Source of the DNA: Cristatella mucedo
Taxonomy: Eukaryota; Bryozoa; Phylactolaemata; Cristatellidae
Length of the DNA stretch: 64,000 nucleotides
Assembly (NCBI GenBank): GCA_009760855.2
Contig: WPIO01000059.1
Span: forward strand, 2,294,001-2,358,000
Direction of reading: 5' to 3'
Position numbers and translations under genes: made by a program. The notes under the pieces are model-generated. The model was not told the DNA's origin, did not search any database, and worked only from the letters and a program-made list of their open reading frames with translations. Below, one piece after another: positions 1 to 28,739 of this stretch. The first letter of the stretch is position 1. Every line of letters starts with the position of its first letter.

Positions 1-818
1 GCTGTCTGTGGCAGAAAGGGCAGTGGCTAGCGCCCCAGCTATGGCCTGGAATTGGCTGGGGCTGCGACCCGGCGGCCTGGAACAAGCACTGGCTAGTGGC
101 TGCGGCAGTGGCTGGTAACCCGGAGGTAGAGACGGCCCCCCCCCGGGGGGGGGGGGGGCTTGTAACCTAGCCGCAGAGGCTAAGGCAGTGGGTAGTGGCT
201 CAGTGGCAGAGGGGGAACATGGAGTTTCGTAGACTGGAAAAGGAGGGGCAGGCTTGTGCACTGGCGCTAGCATCGGCCGCCTGCCTCGGCCGAGGACGGG
301 CAAGTGGAAAGGGAGAGCACGCACCTGTACCATGTGCTCGTAGAAAAGGAATAGCACGTTGGTCCCCTGCTGCCGGCATGCTGACCACCATTGCAACGGG
401 TTCCTGATCCATGAGCCGTACTCGACTGAAATGCAGCCAGAGGCAGCTGCAGCCAGCACTGCTCGCGACAACGGTGACAACGGCAGCAAGCGTCCGGGCC
501 GGCCGGTATTTCGAAGTCGCTGACAAGGTCAAGGGCTCGGCGAGGCCAGCTAGATGCAGGCTCTCGACCAAGGCTCCTGCGAGCTGCCCCCTCCGACGCC
601 CTAGCGACGCTGACGCCAGAGCCAGGGACTCGAACGGCTGCTAACGATGACCAGGCTCTCGCGAGCGTCCGCGAGAGTTTGGGACAGGAGCATCTGCTCT
701 CGAGCCGCGAGCAAGCCAGCTAACGGCAAGCAGGCTCTCGCGAGAGAATCCGCGAGAGCCTGCGAGTCCCTTCAGCTCTTTCGAGCTGCCACCGAAGCGA
801 GGGACGCCAGCGTCTCAC
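1..818. other. GC-rich stretch, probably intron of the sulfotransferase gene
   Basis: No exon could be recognised on either strand. The sulfotransferase on the minus strand ends at a clear donor at 818/817, so this stretch is most simply its next intron, with the remaining 3' exons beyond the window edge. Open frames here are short and lack domain features. A short run of C followed by G near 137-157 and repeated 'ctctcgcgag' blocks near 657-760 are the only visible structure. Confidence 0.5.
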
Positions 819-1592
819 CTCGCTCTTCATCGAGCATGACGTCAAAGAACTCCGCCCAGCTGAGCGGCTCGGTGCCGAGCGTGGCCGAGTAGTGATGATA
901 GAGCGAGACCAGCTGGTCCTTGGGATTGCGCAAGACGTACACGATCTTTGGGTGCTTCTGCATGCTCGGCGGCAGTGCGTCGTACGGCAGGTGCGTCTGT
1001 ATCACTTTGGGCGACGGTATGCTGCGAATGCCCTCCACACCGAGCACCTCGACGTTGAGCACAGGCATCTCCGTATATTTGCTGCGATCCGGGGAAATGG
1101 CGAGGCACAGCATCTCGAACGCCCAGTGCGTACCTGTGTGTGCGGACGGATGGACGACGGAAGCCGCTGCCGCCGAGCCGCCGCGACCGCAGCCGCTGCC
1201 GCATGAGTGTCGCTCGAACTCAGTGTGGGCAGCCTGGTCGAAAGAGACCCACCCCACCCTCAGCTGCCACGAATCTAAAAGCTACTTTAGCAAGCCTATT
1301 TACTTCCTTTCCCCTACAGAGGTCGCGATCAAATCCCCTGCCGCAGGAGCCGGCGTCTAAGCGTGCCGCCGCCGTCGCCGTCGCTGCCGCCGCCGAGCTG
1401 ACGTACGCTTGCCTCGCCCCGTCGCCGCCGTCGCACCGTTGCTAGCTTACCCGATTTCGGGTAGCTGCACAGCAGAATGTCATCCGGATCGGGAGCGAAA
1501 TTCTGGATGTCGTCCAAATTCTTCGCTATGCCGGCGTAGTTGGGGTAGCAGACGTCGCCGCGTCGGTATGATGGGCCGAACATGCAGCTCAT
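819..1592 (-). CDS. Cytosolic sulfotransferase (SULT family), partial, two exons
   Basis: Exon 1 runs from the ATG at 1592 down to 1451 and ends at a GTAAG donor; exon 2 runs 1133-819 between a CAG acceptor and a GTGAGA donor. The splice falls inside the PAPS-binding P-loop: SYPKSG joins to THW (residues 44-51), the hallmark of cytosolic sulfotransferases. QTHLPYDALP (93-102) carries the likely catalytic His95, and the 3'-phosphate motif appears as RNPKDQLVSLYHH (116-128). These enzymes transfer sulfate from PAPS to small hydroxyl or amine acceptors. Only about 150 of the usual ~290-300 residues are present; the C-terminal half, with the GxxGxxK motif, must lie left of the window. The N-terminus before the P-loop is of normal length if the ATG is right, but an upstream exon is not excluded. 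The substrate cannot be inferred. Confidence 0.85.
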
Positions 1593-2353
1593 TTCCCGGC
1601 GGAGGCGGCAGCGGCAGGCGACTGGACAGAGCTGAGGCAGCTGAGCAGAGCCACGCTACCTTAATGAGTGGCGGCGAACGCTTCATTAATGAGCAGCCGA
1701 CGAGCGGACGTCAAGGTGACCCTGGGTCTAGAGCAAGGCGCCGAGAGCCGTGTCGATCACGCGCAACCACCGATCGCTCCCAAGCGGCTCAGATCGTTGA
1801 CCCGGGACAGCCGACGCCACCTCTGGCAGTCGCATCAGACCGGGCACCGGCCGCTCGTACCGCCCCGCCCACTCGGCCCTCCGGCAGCCGCTCGTCGGCC
1901 CGCTGTACGGCGGCGCGAACGAGGCGGCGTGAAATTCGATGGATACGTTATTAGGATTGGGCGCTACGGCAGTCACTCGAAAGTCAAGCTGGGCACCGCC
2001 AATTTCCTGTCAATTTTGGCTCAATTAGAGCGGATTTCGGTAATTTGTATAGCCCCAGTGCACTAAGGCATTGCGAAGATTCGTAACTCGAACCAGGCTT
2101 GCTCGAGAGCCAGCACCACGTGGGTGGCGGAGGGCTGAGGGGGCGGGGCAGGTGGAGCAGAGCGCCCGGTCGAAACCGCCCTCACTATGGGTCGCTGCTG
2201 GAGGACCGTGGAGAGAATGGCGATTGGGGGATGGGGGTGGATTAAGCTCACGTGATCTGCCGCTGGCTCTTGCCGGGTGCGATCCGATCCGAAAGCCTGC
2301 GTCGCACGCAGCTCTCGGCCGCCGAGACAAGCGTTGGGGATTTTCGCGGGCTA

Positions 2354-2402
2354 CTCGTGTAGCTAGGCCCACATCGCAGCGATGTGGGCCTAGCTACACG
2401 AG
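2354..2402. repeat. Perfect inverted repeat, 24-bp arms, 1-nt loop
   Basis: The arms 2354-2377 and 2379-2402 are exact reverse complements around a single A. It would extrude as a near-loopless hairpin. No flanking target-site duplication or transposon end was seen. An 11-bp core, ctaggcccaca, lies inside the left arm. Confidence 0.9.
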
Positions 2403-2458
2403 TTCATATAATCCGCGGAGGCGGCCGCGCTCCGTCTCTTAGTCACGCCTCGACGAGG

Positions 2459-2484
2459 ACACGTCGCCGGTACCGGCGACGTGT
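2459..2484. repeat. Perfect 26-bp palindrome
   Basis: The sequence is identical to its reverse complement and is centred on ggtacc. It lies 56 bp after the preceding hairpin. It is GC-rich and carries no known operator motif. Confidence 0.9.
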
Positions 2485-2689
2485 GCTGCATTTCTGCAGA
2501 AGGACTACAAGCTCAGGAGCCACTGCAGTGCGCTCCCACCAAATTATGTCGTCTGACCAAGTTCATTGATAGGAAGAGCTCTAGTTACTTGTCCTAAGTG
2601 ACGGAAGTAGGGGGAGACGGCGGTGGCAGCGCCGCGGTACCGCGACGAAGCGGCTGTAAATCTCCTGTTGAATCTGCACGAAATGTATG

Positions 2690-3484
2690 TGTCATGTTCC
2701 AAAGTGACATTTCGTTAGGCGACCACATGAGCTTCACAATCACGTCTGCCTGCTTTCAGCTACATAGCATTGCTAAATTTCGGGCTTGTTCAGATAAGGA
2801 TACCACATCTAAGTTGGTCCATGCATTTGTGACATCCCGTCTTGACTGATATAACTCACTGCTTACCGGCCTACCGGCATGTGCAATCAGGCGATTACAG
2901 CTGGTGCACAACTCCGCAGCTAGGTTGTCTGTCGGGAGCATCGCAGTTGCCACATCACACCATTGCTCGCCGACCTGCACTGGCTCCCAGTCAAGCAATG
3001 AATCGACTTCAAGATTTTGTCTCTCAATTTTAGGTCTCCTCTTTCTTTGGCTCCAGCACATCTACCAGACGCACTTGCCCACCAGGCCAAGCGTCGTACC
3101 ACCTGCTTTTCGGAATCCAACAGTTTACCAATACCTCGTACAAACCTCAAATCCTTTGGAGACTGTGCATTTAGTTCGTATGCTCCTAAAGCCTGGAACT
3201 CTCTCCCGACTTGCCTCACGACATCCCCTGACTTGACCACATTTAAATAGAACTTAAAAACACCTATTCATGGCAGCATTTAGTGGATCTATGTGAGTTG
3301 CCCTTTATGCTTATGCGTGCTGACACTGTGCATGATGCCACTAACCAAGCTATTCATATTGTTTATCAAGCAAGATATTACTCACCATTTGATTTCGTTT
3401 CCTTTGCAGCAAATGTAAAGCGCCTAGAAAGAGATTGAGTTCTCTGAGGGCACTTTATCAAGTGTATTACTATTATTATTATTA
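2690..3484 (+). mobile_element. LINE family A (L2/CR1-like), 3' half with tail
   Basis: Broken frames encode the C-terminal part of an L2/CR1 reverse-transcriptase protein: KLVHAFVTSRLD, then a frame with RTTCFSESNSLPIPRT and FSSYAPKAWNSLPT, the family's conserved end. After the stop comes a short 3' UTR and a hairpin at 3420-3453 (GCGCC, an internal AGAGA/TCTCT pair, then a G-rich closing arm), followed by TTTATCAAGTGTATT and an ATT repeat. The element is 5' truncated, as is usual for LINEs, and carries frameshifts, so it is inactive. It is the best local reference for the 3' end of this family. Confidence 0.85.
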
Positions 3485-4309
3485 AATGCTCGAGCTCCGG
3501 CGACAGTGTAACTGCCTTTCAAATGAAGCGCTTGTTCTCCAAATTGCTTCACTTAATTAATTCGCTCGAAATCGCTTACGTCCACACATACGTGCGTGCA
3601 CCTGCATTCGCTGACGTGCACCTGCATTCGCTGAAAGAGGTCGTGAAAGGCAACCGCCTTAGTGAGCCATTTCGGCTTTATGTTAACATTGTGAGTCATG
3701 CAGCTAACAGGGCATCCCAAGCCCCCCCCCCGGCTGCGGCTACCGCTCGCTGCTATGTAGCGCCTAGCGTACGACCGCATGGTTACGATTGCGGTACGGT
3801 ACGGTTCCGGTATGGTTATGGTTACGGTTAAAGGTTACGGACGAGCTCGTTGGCGCCAGGCGGCTGCAGACCATTAGCGAAGACACCCAGCGATGATTGG
3901 CAGGGGGGCCCCCACTGGAGTAGTGAGGGGCAATGACCGCTGACGGCGTGTAGTCGCACCCCTGGCGGCGTAGGCCTATTGGCCCCCACCCCCCCCCCCC
4001 CGCCGAGCGCCCGCTCGGGCTGGCGCCGCGGCGCTTGGCGGCCAGTCAAAGGGCAAAGGGCAAAGCGTCCGCTCCTCGGACTAAGTTCATCGGACTCGGT
4101 GCCACTCCGCTGAGCGATGGCGGCCGGAAGCGCCCGGCCGACGCCATCTTCTCCTGAGATCCGCCGCCGACTTCGCCCGAGCGGCCGGCGGCGGTGGCCC
4201 TGACAGCAGCGGCGGTGGCCCTGACAGCAGCAGCGGCGGCGGTAAATTCCGCGAGAAGCTCGAGCTTCCCGCCAGGGGTGTGAGTCCTCGTTTGGCAATT
4301 GTTATATAT
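3485..4309. other. Intergenic, no gene recognised
   Basis: Contains a 19-bp direct duplication near 3597-3637 (cgtgcacctgcattcgctga), a short gttacggt-rich patch near 3780-3835, and a C homopolymer near 3990. Open frames are short and antisense to each other. Confidence 0.5.
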
Positions 4310-4470
4310 TGCTGTGCATGTCACCGCTATGTTGTTCGTGTTGTTTATTAAGCATGACATTACTCACCATTCAGTCACGCTTCCCTTTGCAGCAAACTTA
4401 AAGCGCCTAGAAAGAGATTGAGTTCTCTGATGGCGCTTTATCAAGAGCATTATTGTCAAGAGCATTATTG
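4310..4470 (+). mobile_element. LINE family A, 3' tail only
   Basis: Only the last ~160 bp of the element remain: a segment with tgtttattaagcatgac and ttgcagcaaactta, then the conserved hairpin at 4402-4437 with both GCGCC and GGCGC arms intact, and a degenerate ATT tail. Confidence 0.8.
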
Positions 4471-5164
4471 TTGCTGACTGTCGGCGGAGTAAAAATTGTT
4501 AAGTTCTTCTGGCTGAGCTGAGCTCGTGCACGCGACGCATCGCCAGCGGTCGCAGCAGTTAAGATAGCTGAAGCGGGCGGAGGGGGTCGTAGGGCCGGCG
4601 GGGCAGAGGGGGCGCGGAATCGGCTTCCGTTAATCGGCTACTGCCGAGCTTCCCGCCCGCCCCGCCCCCCCCCCCCCCCCCGTAACCCTAGCGCCGACGC
4701 GTCTGGTACCTTATGCATATCCATATCACCCCGGCGGGGCGGAGGGGCGCCCCTAGCGGCCGATGCACAACCACGAACCGTGTGCACACTTTTCCTATCA
4801 CCCGTCCAGACGGCTTCTTCATATCGCGTCCAATCCTCTTACTCTCACTGCTTGCACTTGCAGACCTTTCTGCTTGCGCAATAAGGCAAGTGCATTGCAA
4901 GTGTCCCACTGCACAGGCAGGAAGACTGAAAGTTGACAATAATAATAGCAAATCATTTGCATAGCTCCGTAAGAGAGCCAAAGCTCAATCCAGGCGCTAT
5001 CCGAATGGCTGCAAGAGAAGCAGCAATGGCCACGGCTATCGTCTGCTTTGACCGGATGCTTAGACTAGATCTTGCTGCCTGCGAAATAAGACACTTGCAG
5101 TTGATAACGATAATACTAATAGATCATTTGTATAGCAGCAAAGAGAAGAACCATACATACATCC
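4471..5164. other. Intergenic with two diverged SINE-like tails
   Basis: Two related segments (about 4860-4985 and 5075-5150) each contain a cttgcag or cttgc motif, an AATAAT-type run and then (c)atttg(c/t)atagc. That matches the reversed 3' ends of the SINE families seen elsewhere in the window. The remainder has a C homopolymer near 4667 and no gene. Confidence 0.4.
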
Positions 5165-5168
5165 AGAA

Positions 5169-5285
5169 GCTTTACAGCTGATCGATGAAGCTTTGCAGCT
5201 GATCGATGAAGCTTTGCAGCTGATCGATGAAGCTTTACAGCTGATCGATGAAGCTTTGCAGCTGATCGATGAAGCTCTACAGCTC
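5169..5285. repeat. 21-bp tandem repeat, about 5.5 copies
   Basis: The unit GAAGCTTTGCAGCTGATCGAT repeats with one or two substitutions per copy. It is an uninterrupted open frame encoding LQLIDEA on the plus strand, and it runs straight into the LINE reverse-transcriptase frame that follows. A slippage-made minisatellite is the simplest reading. Confidence 0.9.
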
Positions 5286-6860
5286 ACCGCAGGAGAACCA
5301 ATAGGCAGAATACTTAAAAAGCCTGGATTAGATACAGAGGTCCTTGCAAACTATTGCTCAGTTTCCCTTCTTCCTTTCTTGTCCAAGATTCTTGAAAAAA
5401 ATTGTTGCTAAGCAGCTGGTTGATATTGAAAATAATGGAATGTCAGAAACATTTCAATCAGGGTTCAAGAGGCAGCACTCCACTGAAACTGCTCTCCTCT
5501 GTGTTAACAATGACATTCTACGTGGCAACGACGACGGGAATGTCACTGCCCTAACTCTGCTAGATCTGTCTGCTGCCTTCGACACCATTGATCACGATGT
5601 TCTACTTGAACGATTGAGAACAACGATCGGTCTGGCAGACGAAGCACTGGCGTGGTTTAAATTGTACTTGTCCGATCGTGTTCAATCCGTGTCGTGTGGG
5701 GTCAGGTCTCACACACGAGAAGGGCGACCTGTGGCGTCCCTCAAGGGTCTGTACTCGGTCCCTTGCTGTTCTCCATTTATACACAACCTTTGGGAATAGT
5801 GATTAAGGCCCATGGAATAGGATATCACTTCTATGCTGATGATACTCAGTTGTATTTGTCATTCAAACCGTCGGAATCAGCTGCAGCCACTGAGAAACTG
5901 AATGCTTGCCATGCTGATATTCGATCCTGGACGTTGGAAAACTTCTTGAAACTAAATGACGATAAAACTGAACTGCTGCTCATAGGAAAGCCTAAGCGTG
6001 TCGCCGGATTGTAAGGCTTTGCTCTTCTAATAGGAGGTGCTGTTGTGCGACCATCACCACGTGCTCAAAATTTAGGTGTCGTTTTCGACAGCTGCCTCAA
6101 TTTTAAAAGCTTCATTCAGAAGACTGCTTCTACAGCTAGCCATCACGTCCGATCCCTACCCAAGATTAGGAGCTGTCTCCCACAGTGGCTTGCAAACAAT
6201 TTCACTAGCTCCTTAGTTCTGTCTCGGCTTGATGATTGTAATTCCTTTTTGGCTGGGCTACCAAAGAAAGCAACTACGCCACTGCAGCTGACTGAATATG
6301 GCTACAAGGCTAGTATTGAAGTCCCAGCAGTTTGAGCACGTGTCTCCTTTGCTAAAAGAGCTAGGATGGATGCCGGTTGAGCAACGGATACAGAGCAAAG
6401 TTCTTAGGCTGACCCCCAAGGCCCACCACGTCTTGGCTCCATCGTACCTAGTTGAACTGCTGCACCAGTTTCATAAATTAGCGGTTCCGTTCATCCGCTT
6501 AAAGACCGTTGGCGACAGAAGCTTTAGCCCTGCAGGTCCTAGACTGTGGAACTCGCTTCCACAGTTCTTACGCAACGACAACTACTCTCCTGCTGCCGAC
6601 TATGGCTAATCCTTTTCAGCGGTCCCGAGCTGCTACTTCCATGCTACTCTTTACCTCAACTGGTCTCCTGACTTTGCTATGCTTCTCACTTTCTCATTGT
6701 TGCATGAGACGAAGTCTGTTGGCTTGTGAATGCGTACCGAAAGCTGCTTAGGCTGTGAGTTCGCTATACAAAACTCTCCTGCGTAACATCCACATAGTCT
6801 TTATGACTTTGTGGAGTTACAGGCGGAGAGACATAAAAGAACTTAGTCACGTGCAAGCTG
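5286..6860 (+). mobile_element. LINE family B with dead reverse transcriptase
   Basis: Frameshifted reading frames give a CR1/L2-type reverse transcriptase in the correct motif order: SVSLLPFLSKILEK, FQSGFKRQHSTETAL, motif A LTLLDLSAAFDTIDHD, motif [14 protein letters not shown], catalytic motif [12 protein letters not shown], and motif [12 protein letters not shown]. The C-terminal end reads AGPRLWNSLPQFLRND. Frame breaks occur at an A-run near 5395 and near 5730, 6014 and 6290, so no full protein can be made. The 3' UTR ends near tttatgactttgtggagtta, a sequence shared with three other local copies. The endonuclease domain is not present upstream; the 21-bp array sits there instead. Confidence 0.85.
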
Positions 6861-8931
6861 CCACGTGACTAGACAAGTGTTTAACAAAGGTAGGCAACCA
6901 TCTTCGTGCTTGGATGGCCGAGATGCAAAAACATACAAGAAGACACTCGTTTCCAATTGTTTGCAGGATCCCTAGTTAGTGACATCTGGCACTGACTCAC
7001 ACGACTGACACAAGTAAGCACGAAAGCACAAAGCAGGCGGGAAAAGGGACAAGTTCCCTACTGGGAAGTTGAAAGGGAAAGCTAAGCAGAATGAATGCGT
7101 CTGTAGCTGAGATCTACACGATGGAATGCAGGCGGTGACACAAGCCAGAAGCGACTACCCGACTTCCAATGCGTACCGACTTCCAATGCGTACAAACTGA
7201 AGGCCCAATCACCGAGATGCTAAGCTCTGCAGGCAGGCAGCCCAGTGGACGTCGCGACTGTAGCATCGAGCCAGTGCTTCGCACCGAAGCATCCAAGCTC
7301 GCCATCCAGCAGGGCGCATCGACCTTGAGGCTCACCTCTCACTCACCTTTCGGTCGGATCGGTCCTCTTGCTTCGGCCGACCAATAAGAAAATACTTCCT
7401 ACTCAGGCTTCGCATTGAACCGCAGGCTCGTCTGACTGAAGGCGGTAAGCGCTCTAATCTCTAAACCCCAACTTCTAACCTCTATGCCCCTGATCAATTT
7501 ATTAAATGAAAAACTAAATCGCTTGGAGATCGTGCCTTCAGCCCGTAAGTCACCCACCGGAACTCGACACCGATTGACGTCGCAGTATCGCCGCGGCTAT
7601 GCGACACTTTAAAAAGGTGAAAATCCGACAGCTGAAAATCCACATTTGCAAGTTACAGCATTTGCCAGCGGTCCATCAGAATTGTGCTACATATGCATGT
7701 GCTTATGCGCGGTTAAATTTTGCGTGCTACTATGATGGACATCAGTCGCCATGCACATTTTCCAGATAAAAATTGTACAGAAAGAGATTGCGTTCGCTCG
7801 AGGCCAGGCAAGAAACGTCTGATTACCCCGAGGCACTTTCGTCCCCTGAGCTCAGGGTCACATGAGCCGCCAGCTGCTCCTTATCGGGCCTGGATTACGG
7901 CTGCTGCACAATTTTATTAGAGGCTCCTTACATTATGAACATTAGGAACTGCAGCGGCTACCACATTCTTAGATTTACATCCACTATAAGCTATGCATGC
8001 ATAATAAATTCGTTTTGTCGTTAGAAGGCCTTGTCCGCCGTGCGGTTGCCCTCATACACGACGATGTATATCGACGGTCGAACAAATGGCGAGCTTATTC
8101 GCCGTGGATAAGACCAAGCGTTAGCTCCCCCTGCTCGCGCGCGCGTCGTGGTCTAGCCGGCAGCCAGACAAGCGGAAGGAGACAAAGAGAGCATAGCGCC
8201 CACTTGGGCCAACGGACAAGGCAAGCGATGCCAAAGGTCACGGCAGGACCCGCAGCGTACCAGGCTGACCTGCGCTTGCGGCAGCCAGCTGAAGGAAGCA
8301 GGCGGCGAGCTCAGGCGCGCAGGGCGACGAGGCGGCGGCCGACGTCGTCTGCTGTCGACGCGGCTCGGGCGATGGAGCCAGCGGCAGCCAGTGGCACGCG
8401 AGCGCCGTCATTAAAAGTTGATCGCTGTTGCACTCAGCTCGCGTCAGTGCGGCCGTGTTCCCATGATGGGAACTGGAAAACTAGACAGCTCGACCGGACG
8501 AGGAAGAACGGAATACTGGCAAGGCCGCGGCCATGCTTTATTGACTGACACCCGCCCTCCAGGGCTTCCGTTTCCGTTCGGCTGTTTGATTGCCTCCTCG
8601 TCCAGGTAACCGTGTCGTTTCACAATGTACAAACAATAAGTGTGTCCCATCTCAGTGCTGCTGCCGCTAAATGAAAGCTGCATAGTTTCCACCGTTCGAG
8701 CTCATTCCGTCAAGCCAGGATTGATTCCGGCCTTTTCGGGCATTTGCGCTCGCCTGAGCATTGCGGACGCACAAATGAAGTGCTGAAGCCCTGGAAAGCC
8801 AGTACGCGCTACGGAAACCATTTTTGGGGGGGGTTAGTAATACGTAAACCGCGAAAATGTCTAAACGAGTCCTCGATGCCTGACAAGGCCGCCGTCTGGA
8901 TTGCCGTTTGTAGTTTACCGCGCGACCCTAC
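6861..8931. other. Intergenic, upstream of RABGEF1
   Basis: No gene recognised. A 10-bp-arm inverted repeat (tagtcacgtg) spans 6844-6871. A 17-bp direct duplication (cgacttccaatgcgtac) lies at 7158-7194. The segment 8020-8930 is the RABGEF1 5' flank and is GC-rich between 8110 and 8400; a promoter or untranslated exon could lie there, but no TATA box or initiator can be assigned with confidence. Confidence 0.45.
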
Positions 8932-25772
<16,841 letters not shown>

Positions 25773-25793
<21 letters not shown>

Positions 25794-25935
25794 TCTGCTC
25801 GCTCCATCCTTGCACTCGGCGCAGTGCGCTGCAGCTTTGGCTGCGGAAGCCGCAGCAGCATGCCGGGCAGCAGCAGCCGTTAATCTGCTCGCTTGATCCT
25901 TGCACTCTGCGCAGTGCTCTGCAGCTTGGCTGCCG
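25773..25935. repeat. 90-bp tandem duplication across the RABGEF1 stop codon
   Basis: cagcagccgttgatctgctc at 25781 recurs as cagcagccgttaatctgctc at 25871. Similarity continues through cttgcactc, gcgcagtg and ctgcagctt. The TGA used by RABGEF1 lies in unit 1; unit 2 has TAA at the equivalent place. Confidence 0.85.
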
Positions 25936-25958
25936 CTCCTCCTGCGGCAGCCAAGCTG
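25922..25958 (+). other. Perfect 15-bp-arm hairpin in the likely RABGEF1 3' UTR
   Basis: Arms 25922-25936 and 25944-25958 are exact reverse complements with a 7-nt loop, 129 bp after the stop codon. A third partial copy of the right arm follows at 25970. A possible polyadenylation signal AATAAA lies at 26743, so the hairpin would be transcribed. Confidence 0.75.
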
Positions 25959-26269
25959 TCGCCTGCTAGCGCAGCCAAGCTGCTTCGTCGGCAATGACGT
26001 CGGTCGGCAAGTTGCGTTTAGAAAATTTGAGCGGCGGCCGCTTGCGGCTCTTCTGAAGTCGAGTCGGTGGTGCATGTGTGCTTTGCAGCTGCGGCACTCG
26101 TGACCGCCGCTGCATCGTTTTAATTAAGAAGAGTCTCCCTTGTACGCTGAAAACCGAGTTGATTAGTCGCCCTTTTAAAGGGGGCGCTGCCAAAGCGCTT
26201 CGGGTTCGAGCCTCGCGGCCGTTGCTGCAGCGCCTCCTTGCTTCGCTTGTTTTGCATTCGCACCATGAG

Positions 26270-26362
26270 CGAATCCTCGGCGTCGCAGCCCACTGAAGGA
26301 TTCGAAGCCCGACCTTGACCTCGATCGTGAAGGGCGAGCACATTACCTCATGGGCTATCAAG
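26270..26362 (-). mobile_element. tRNA-SINE family 1, tRNA-like head only
   Basis: The plus strand gives ggattcgaag, acctcgatcgtgaag and attacctcatgggctatca, the reversed tRNA-like part (B box then A box) of family 1. The body is not recognisable. Confidence 0.65.
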
Positions 26363-26529
26363 CTTCAGCAAATGATGCATCTGCTTCGGTCAGCTTTACC
26401 TTCGCCGCCCCAGACAACTTGCCTTTGTTCCGGTGTGTGCTTTGCTTTTAAGACAAGTGTTACTAGATATTTCTACTAACCGGTGGCTGTGAGTGTCTTC
26501 ATGACTGCTTCAGCGTGCTAGCTTAAGCA

Positions 26530-26685
26530 TGATACTTATTTGCATTTGCATGTTTGATACCATGCACATCACTAACCTAAGAATATTAGTTCTGTTTCGG
26601 CGAGTTGTAAAGCGCCTATCTAGAGATCACATTCTCTTACACCGCTGTACAAACGAATTGCAATAATTATTATTATCATTTAATA
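26530..26685 (+). mobile_element. LINE family A tail, diverged
   Basis: Reads ttgtaaagcgcctatctagagatcacattctctta, the hairpin with compensating AGAGA/TCTCT still visible, then an AATTATTATTATC tail. Confidence 0.7.
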
Positions 26686-27989
26686 GAGCGGCACAGCTGC
26701 AGGACTAATACCGCCATCCTATGCAGGTAGCGTGCACAGTGGAATAAAAGGAAAGGGGAATGTACCTAAAATGTACCCGCCAGGAAAAAAAGCCCTGAGC
26801 ACGCACGAATCGCTTTCATTTGAGAGGTGCAACTTGTAGCAGCTTCAGTAATCAAACAGTGACTTCTGAGTAAAGCACTACCTAGCCAAAATTAGGGCCG
26901 GTCACACCTTACAGCTGTTCAATCAAAAGACGTTAGTAAACGGTTATTTCATCGAGTTTATTAATGTAATGCTGAGTGAGCTCGCCAAGTCAGAAGTCTG
27001 TGTTTTAGATCATACTGCTTCGATGTAGACCCTGGAAATGAGGGCGACTCGTGCAAGGGGTATTTCTCGGGAGTATGTAAGCTTTTTCTATAAAAAAAAG
27101 GGATAAAGACGAAGATGGCAAGCGAAATATGCTAGCTGTAGGATGCAACGCTTGAAAGATATGTAATTAGCAGCAGCACTGAACAGGAATTGCCAACGGC
27201 AGCACAGGCTCTAGCCAGAGCCGATGGAACATTCGAACATGACAACCGCTCGTAAGCCAGCAGACAAAAAATGCGGCAACTCCGCGTGAATGACAGCACG
27301 ACAGACGCCGGATGATTGGCCGTGATCGAATTAACAGCAGGCAGCGACGAGCGAGTGAACTTCGCCCCCTGTCCCTCAGGAAGCAGCAACAGCAGCAGTA
27401 GGCGACGGTGTCACTCCTCTCTCCTGCAACTTCTTGCACTGGCAGGAAGCACGGACGAGGGAGACAACTTTGTGAGTGGAGCAGCTACTCGCGCGCACAC
27501 AGCGTCGCCTCGGCGGCTCAGCGGCCTCTTTCGGCACTCGCCACCTGATCTGTGCCGAGGGCGGCACCGAGGTGGATGTGGGGCACGTGACCGAGCCACA
27601 CACACGTGATCGTGAGGTCACACATCCCAGCGCTGCTTCCTCTTCAGCTTCTTCTCGGGCAGAGGTTCTGACACGGTCGACGTTTTGTGAGCCGTGTCCG
27701 TGGCAGCCACGAAGCTGGACTTGAACTGCGCCTGTAAAGTGCGGCCGCGCCGCAGCAGCGTGTGTGCATAAGCTGCAGCGTATGGCACGCGACCGTTCTG
27801 GGCAGGTGCGTGCTATGTGTGCGCTTTTGCACGATCCGACGAGAGATGCAGCTTGCTCGAGCGTGCGCCGCTGCCTCAGCGGCACAAAAGCGACGCAATC
27901 GGACCGAGCTGCTGCTGCTGCATGCTGCCAGGCGATGACGGCGCTGGGCACCGACGGCGCTACAGCGAGGGACGTCGCAGTAACTGCCG

Positions 27990-28065
27990 AGATGCAATTG
28001 CAAAGCGCCTAGAAAGAGATTGAGTTCTCCGGGGGCGCTTTATCAAGTGCATTATTATTCTTATC
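27990..28065 (+). mobile_element. LINE family A 3' terminus, well conserved
   Basis: Only the terminal hairpin and tail are present, with both outer stem arms intact (gcgcctagaaagagattgag, then gggcgcttta). Confidence 0.8.
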
Positions 28066-28163
28066 ATGTGTGCGAGGATGCACGTTCGACAATCAGATGA
28101 AGCCTGCACGCTTGCTCAAGGAAGTGCTGCCTGCCGACAGCACCTCTTCGATGTGCAGGAGGG

Positions 28164-28194
<31 letters not shown>

Positions 28195-28739
28195 GAGCTG
28201 GGTGCACAGGCACGGCACACAGAAAGAGATGCAGGACTACACTAGCCCACTGCCCCCAAGCAGACTAAACATTGCAGCAGCAGCCGGTACTTACCGAGAA
28301 TGCAGTCCGAAGGGTCGAGGCTCGGTTGGTCTGCGGTCCGGTGACCGGCGGAGGCCTGTACGCCGTCTGCTGCAATCCAGCTGTAGAGCCCGCCTGACCC
28401 GAGCCGCCACCGCCCTGCAGGCGACATGGCGTGTGACTACATCTGGCAAGACACGCCAGGCAGGGCACTCGTGCGCACGCACTCCCCCCTCCTAATGAAT
28501 GCAGCCGGCTTGCCTTCAGGCAGACAGGGGGCTACTTATTGGCAGCCACCTGGCGCCTCGCTGGACAAAACTGCCGGCAGCGAGAACGGCAGCTCAATGA
28601 CGGGAAGGTGGGACATTCCCATCACTACACTCTGCAGCAAAACATGCTTGCAGCATGACCACTGCTTCTGCTGCTGCTGTAAATTCGTTCAGATTCTATG
28701 AGGGTTTCCTACTATGCCAGGCAGGCTCAAGTTACGCAC

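Larger units (their letters stand above)
1593..2689. other. GC-rich intergenic region upstream of the sulfotransferase
   Basis: This is the 5' flank of the minus-strand sulfotransferase and may hold its promoter, but no core promoter motif could be fixed. Overlapping short open frames on both strands are compositional. The notable content is the pair of perfect palindromes listed separately. Confidence 0.45.

Noticed and set aside
1409-2066. Plus-strand frames of 132-181 codons over the sulfotransferase region
   Set aside because: Antisense to a clear SULT exon and compositionally GC-biased; no domain.
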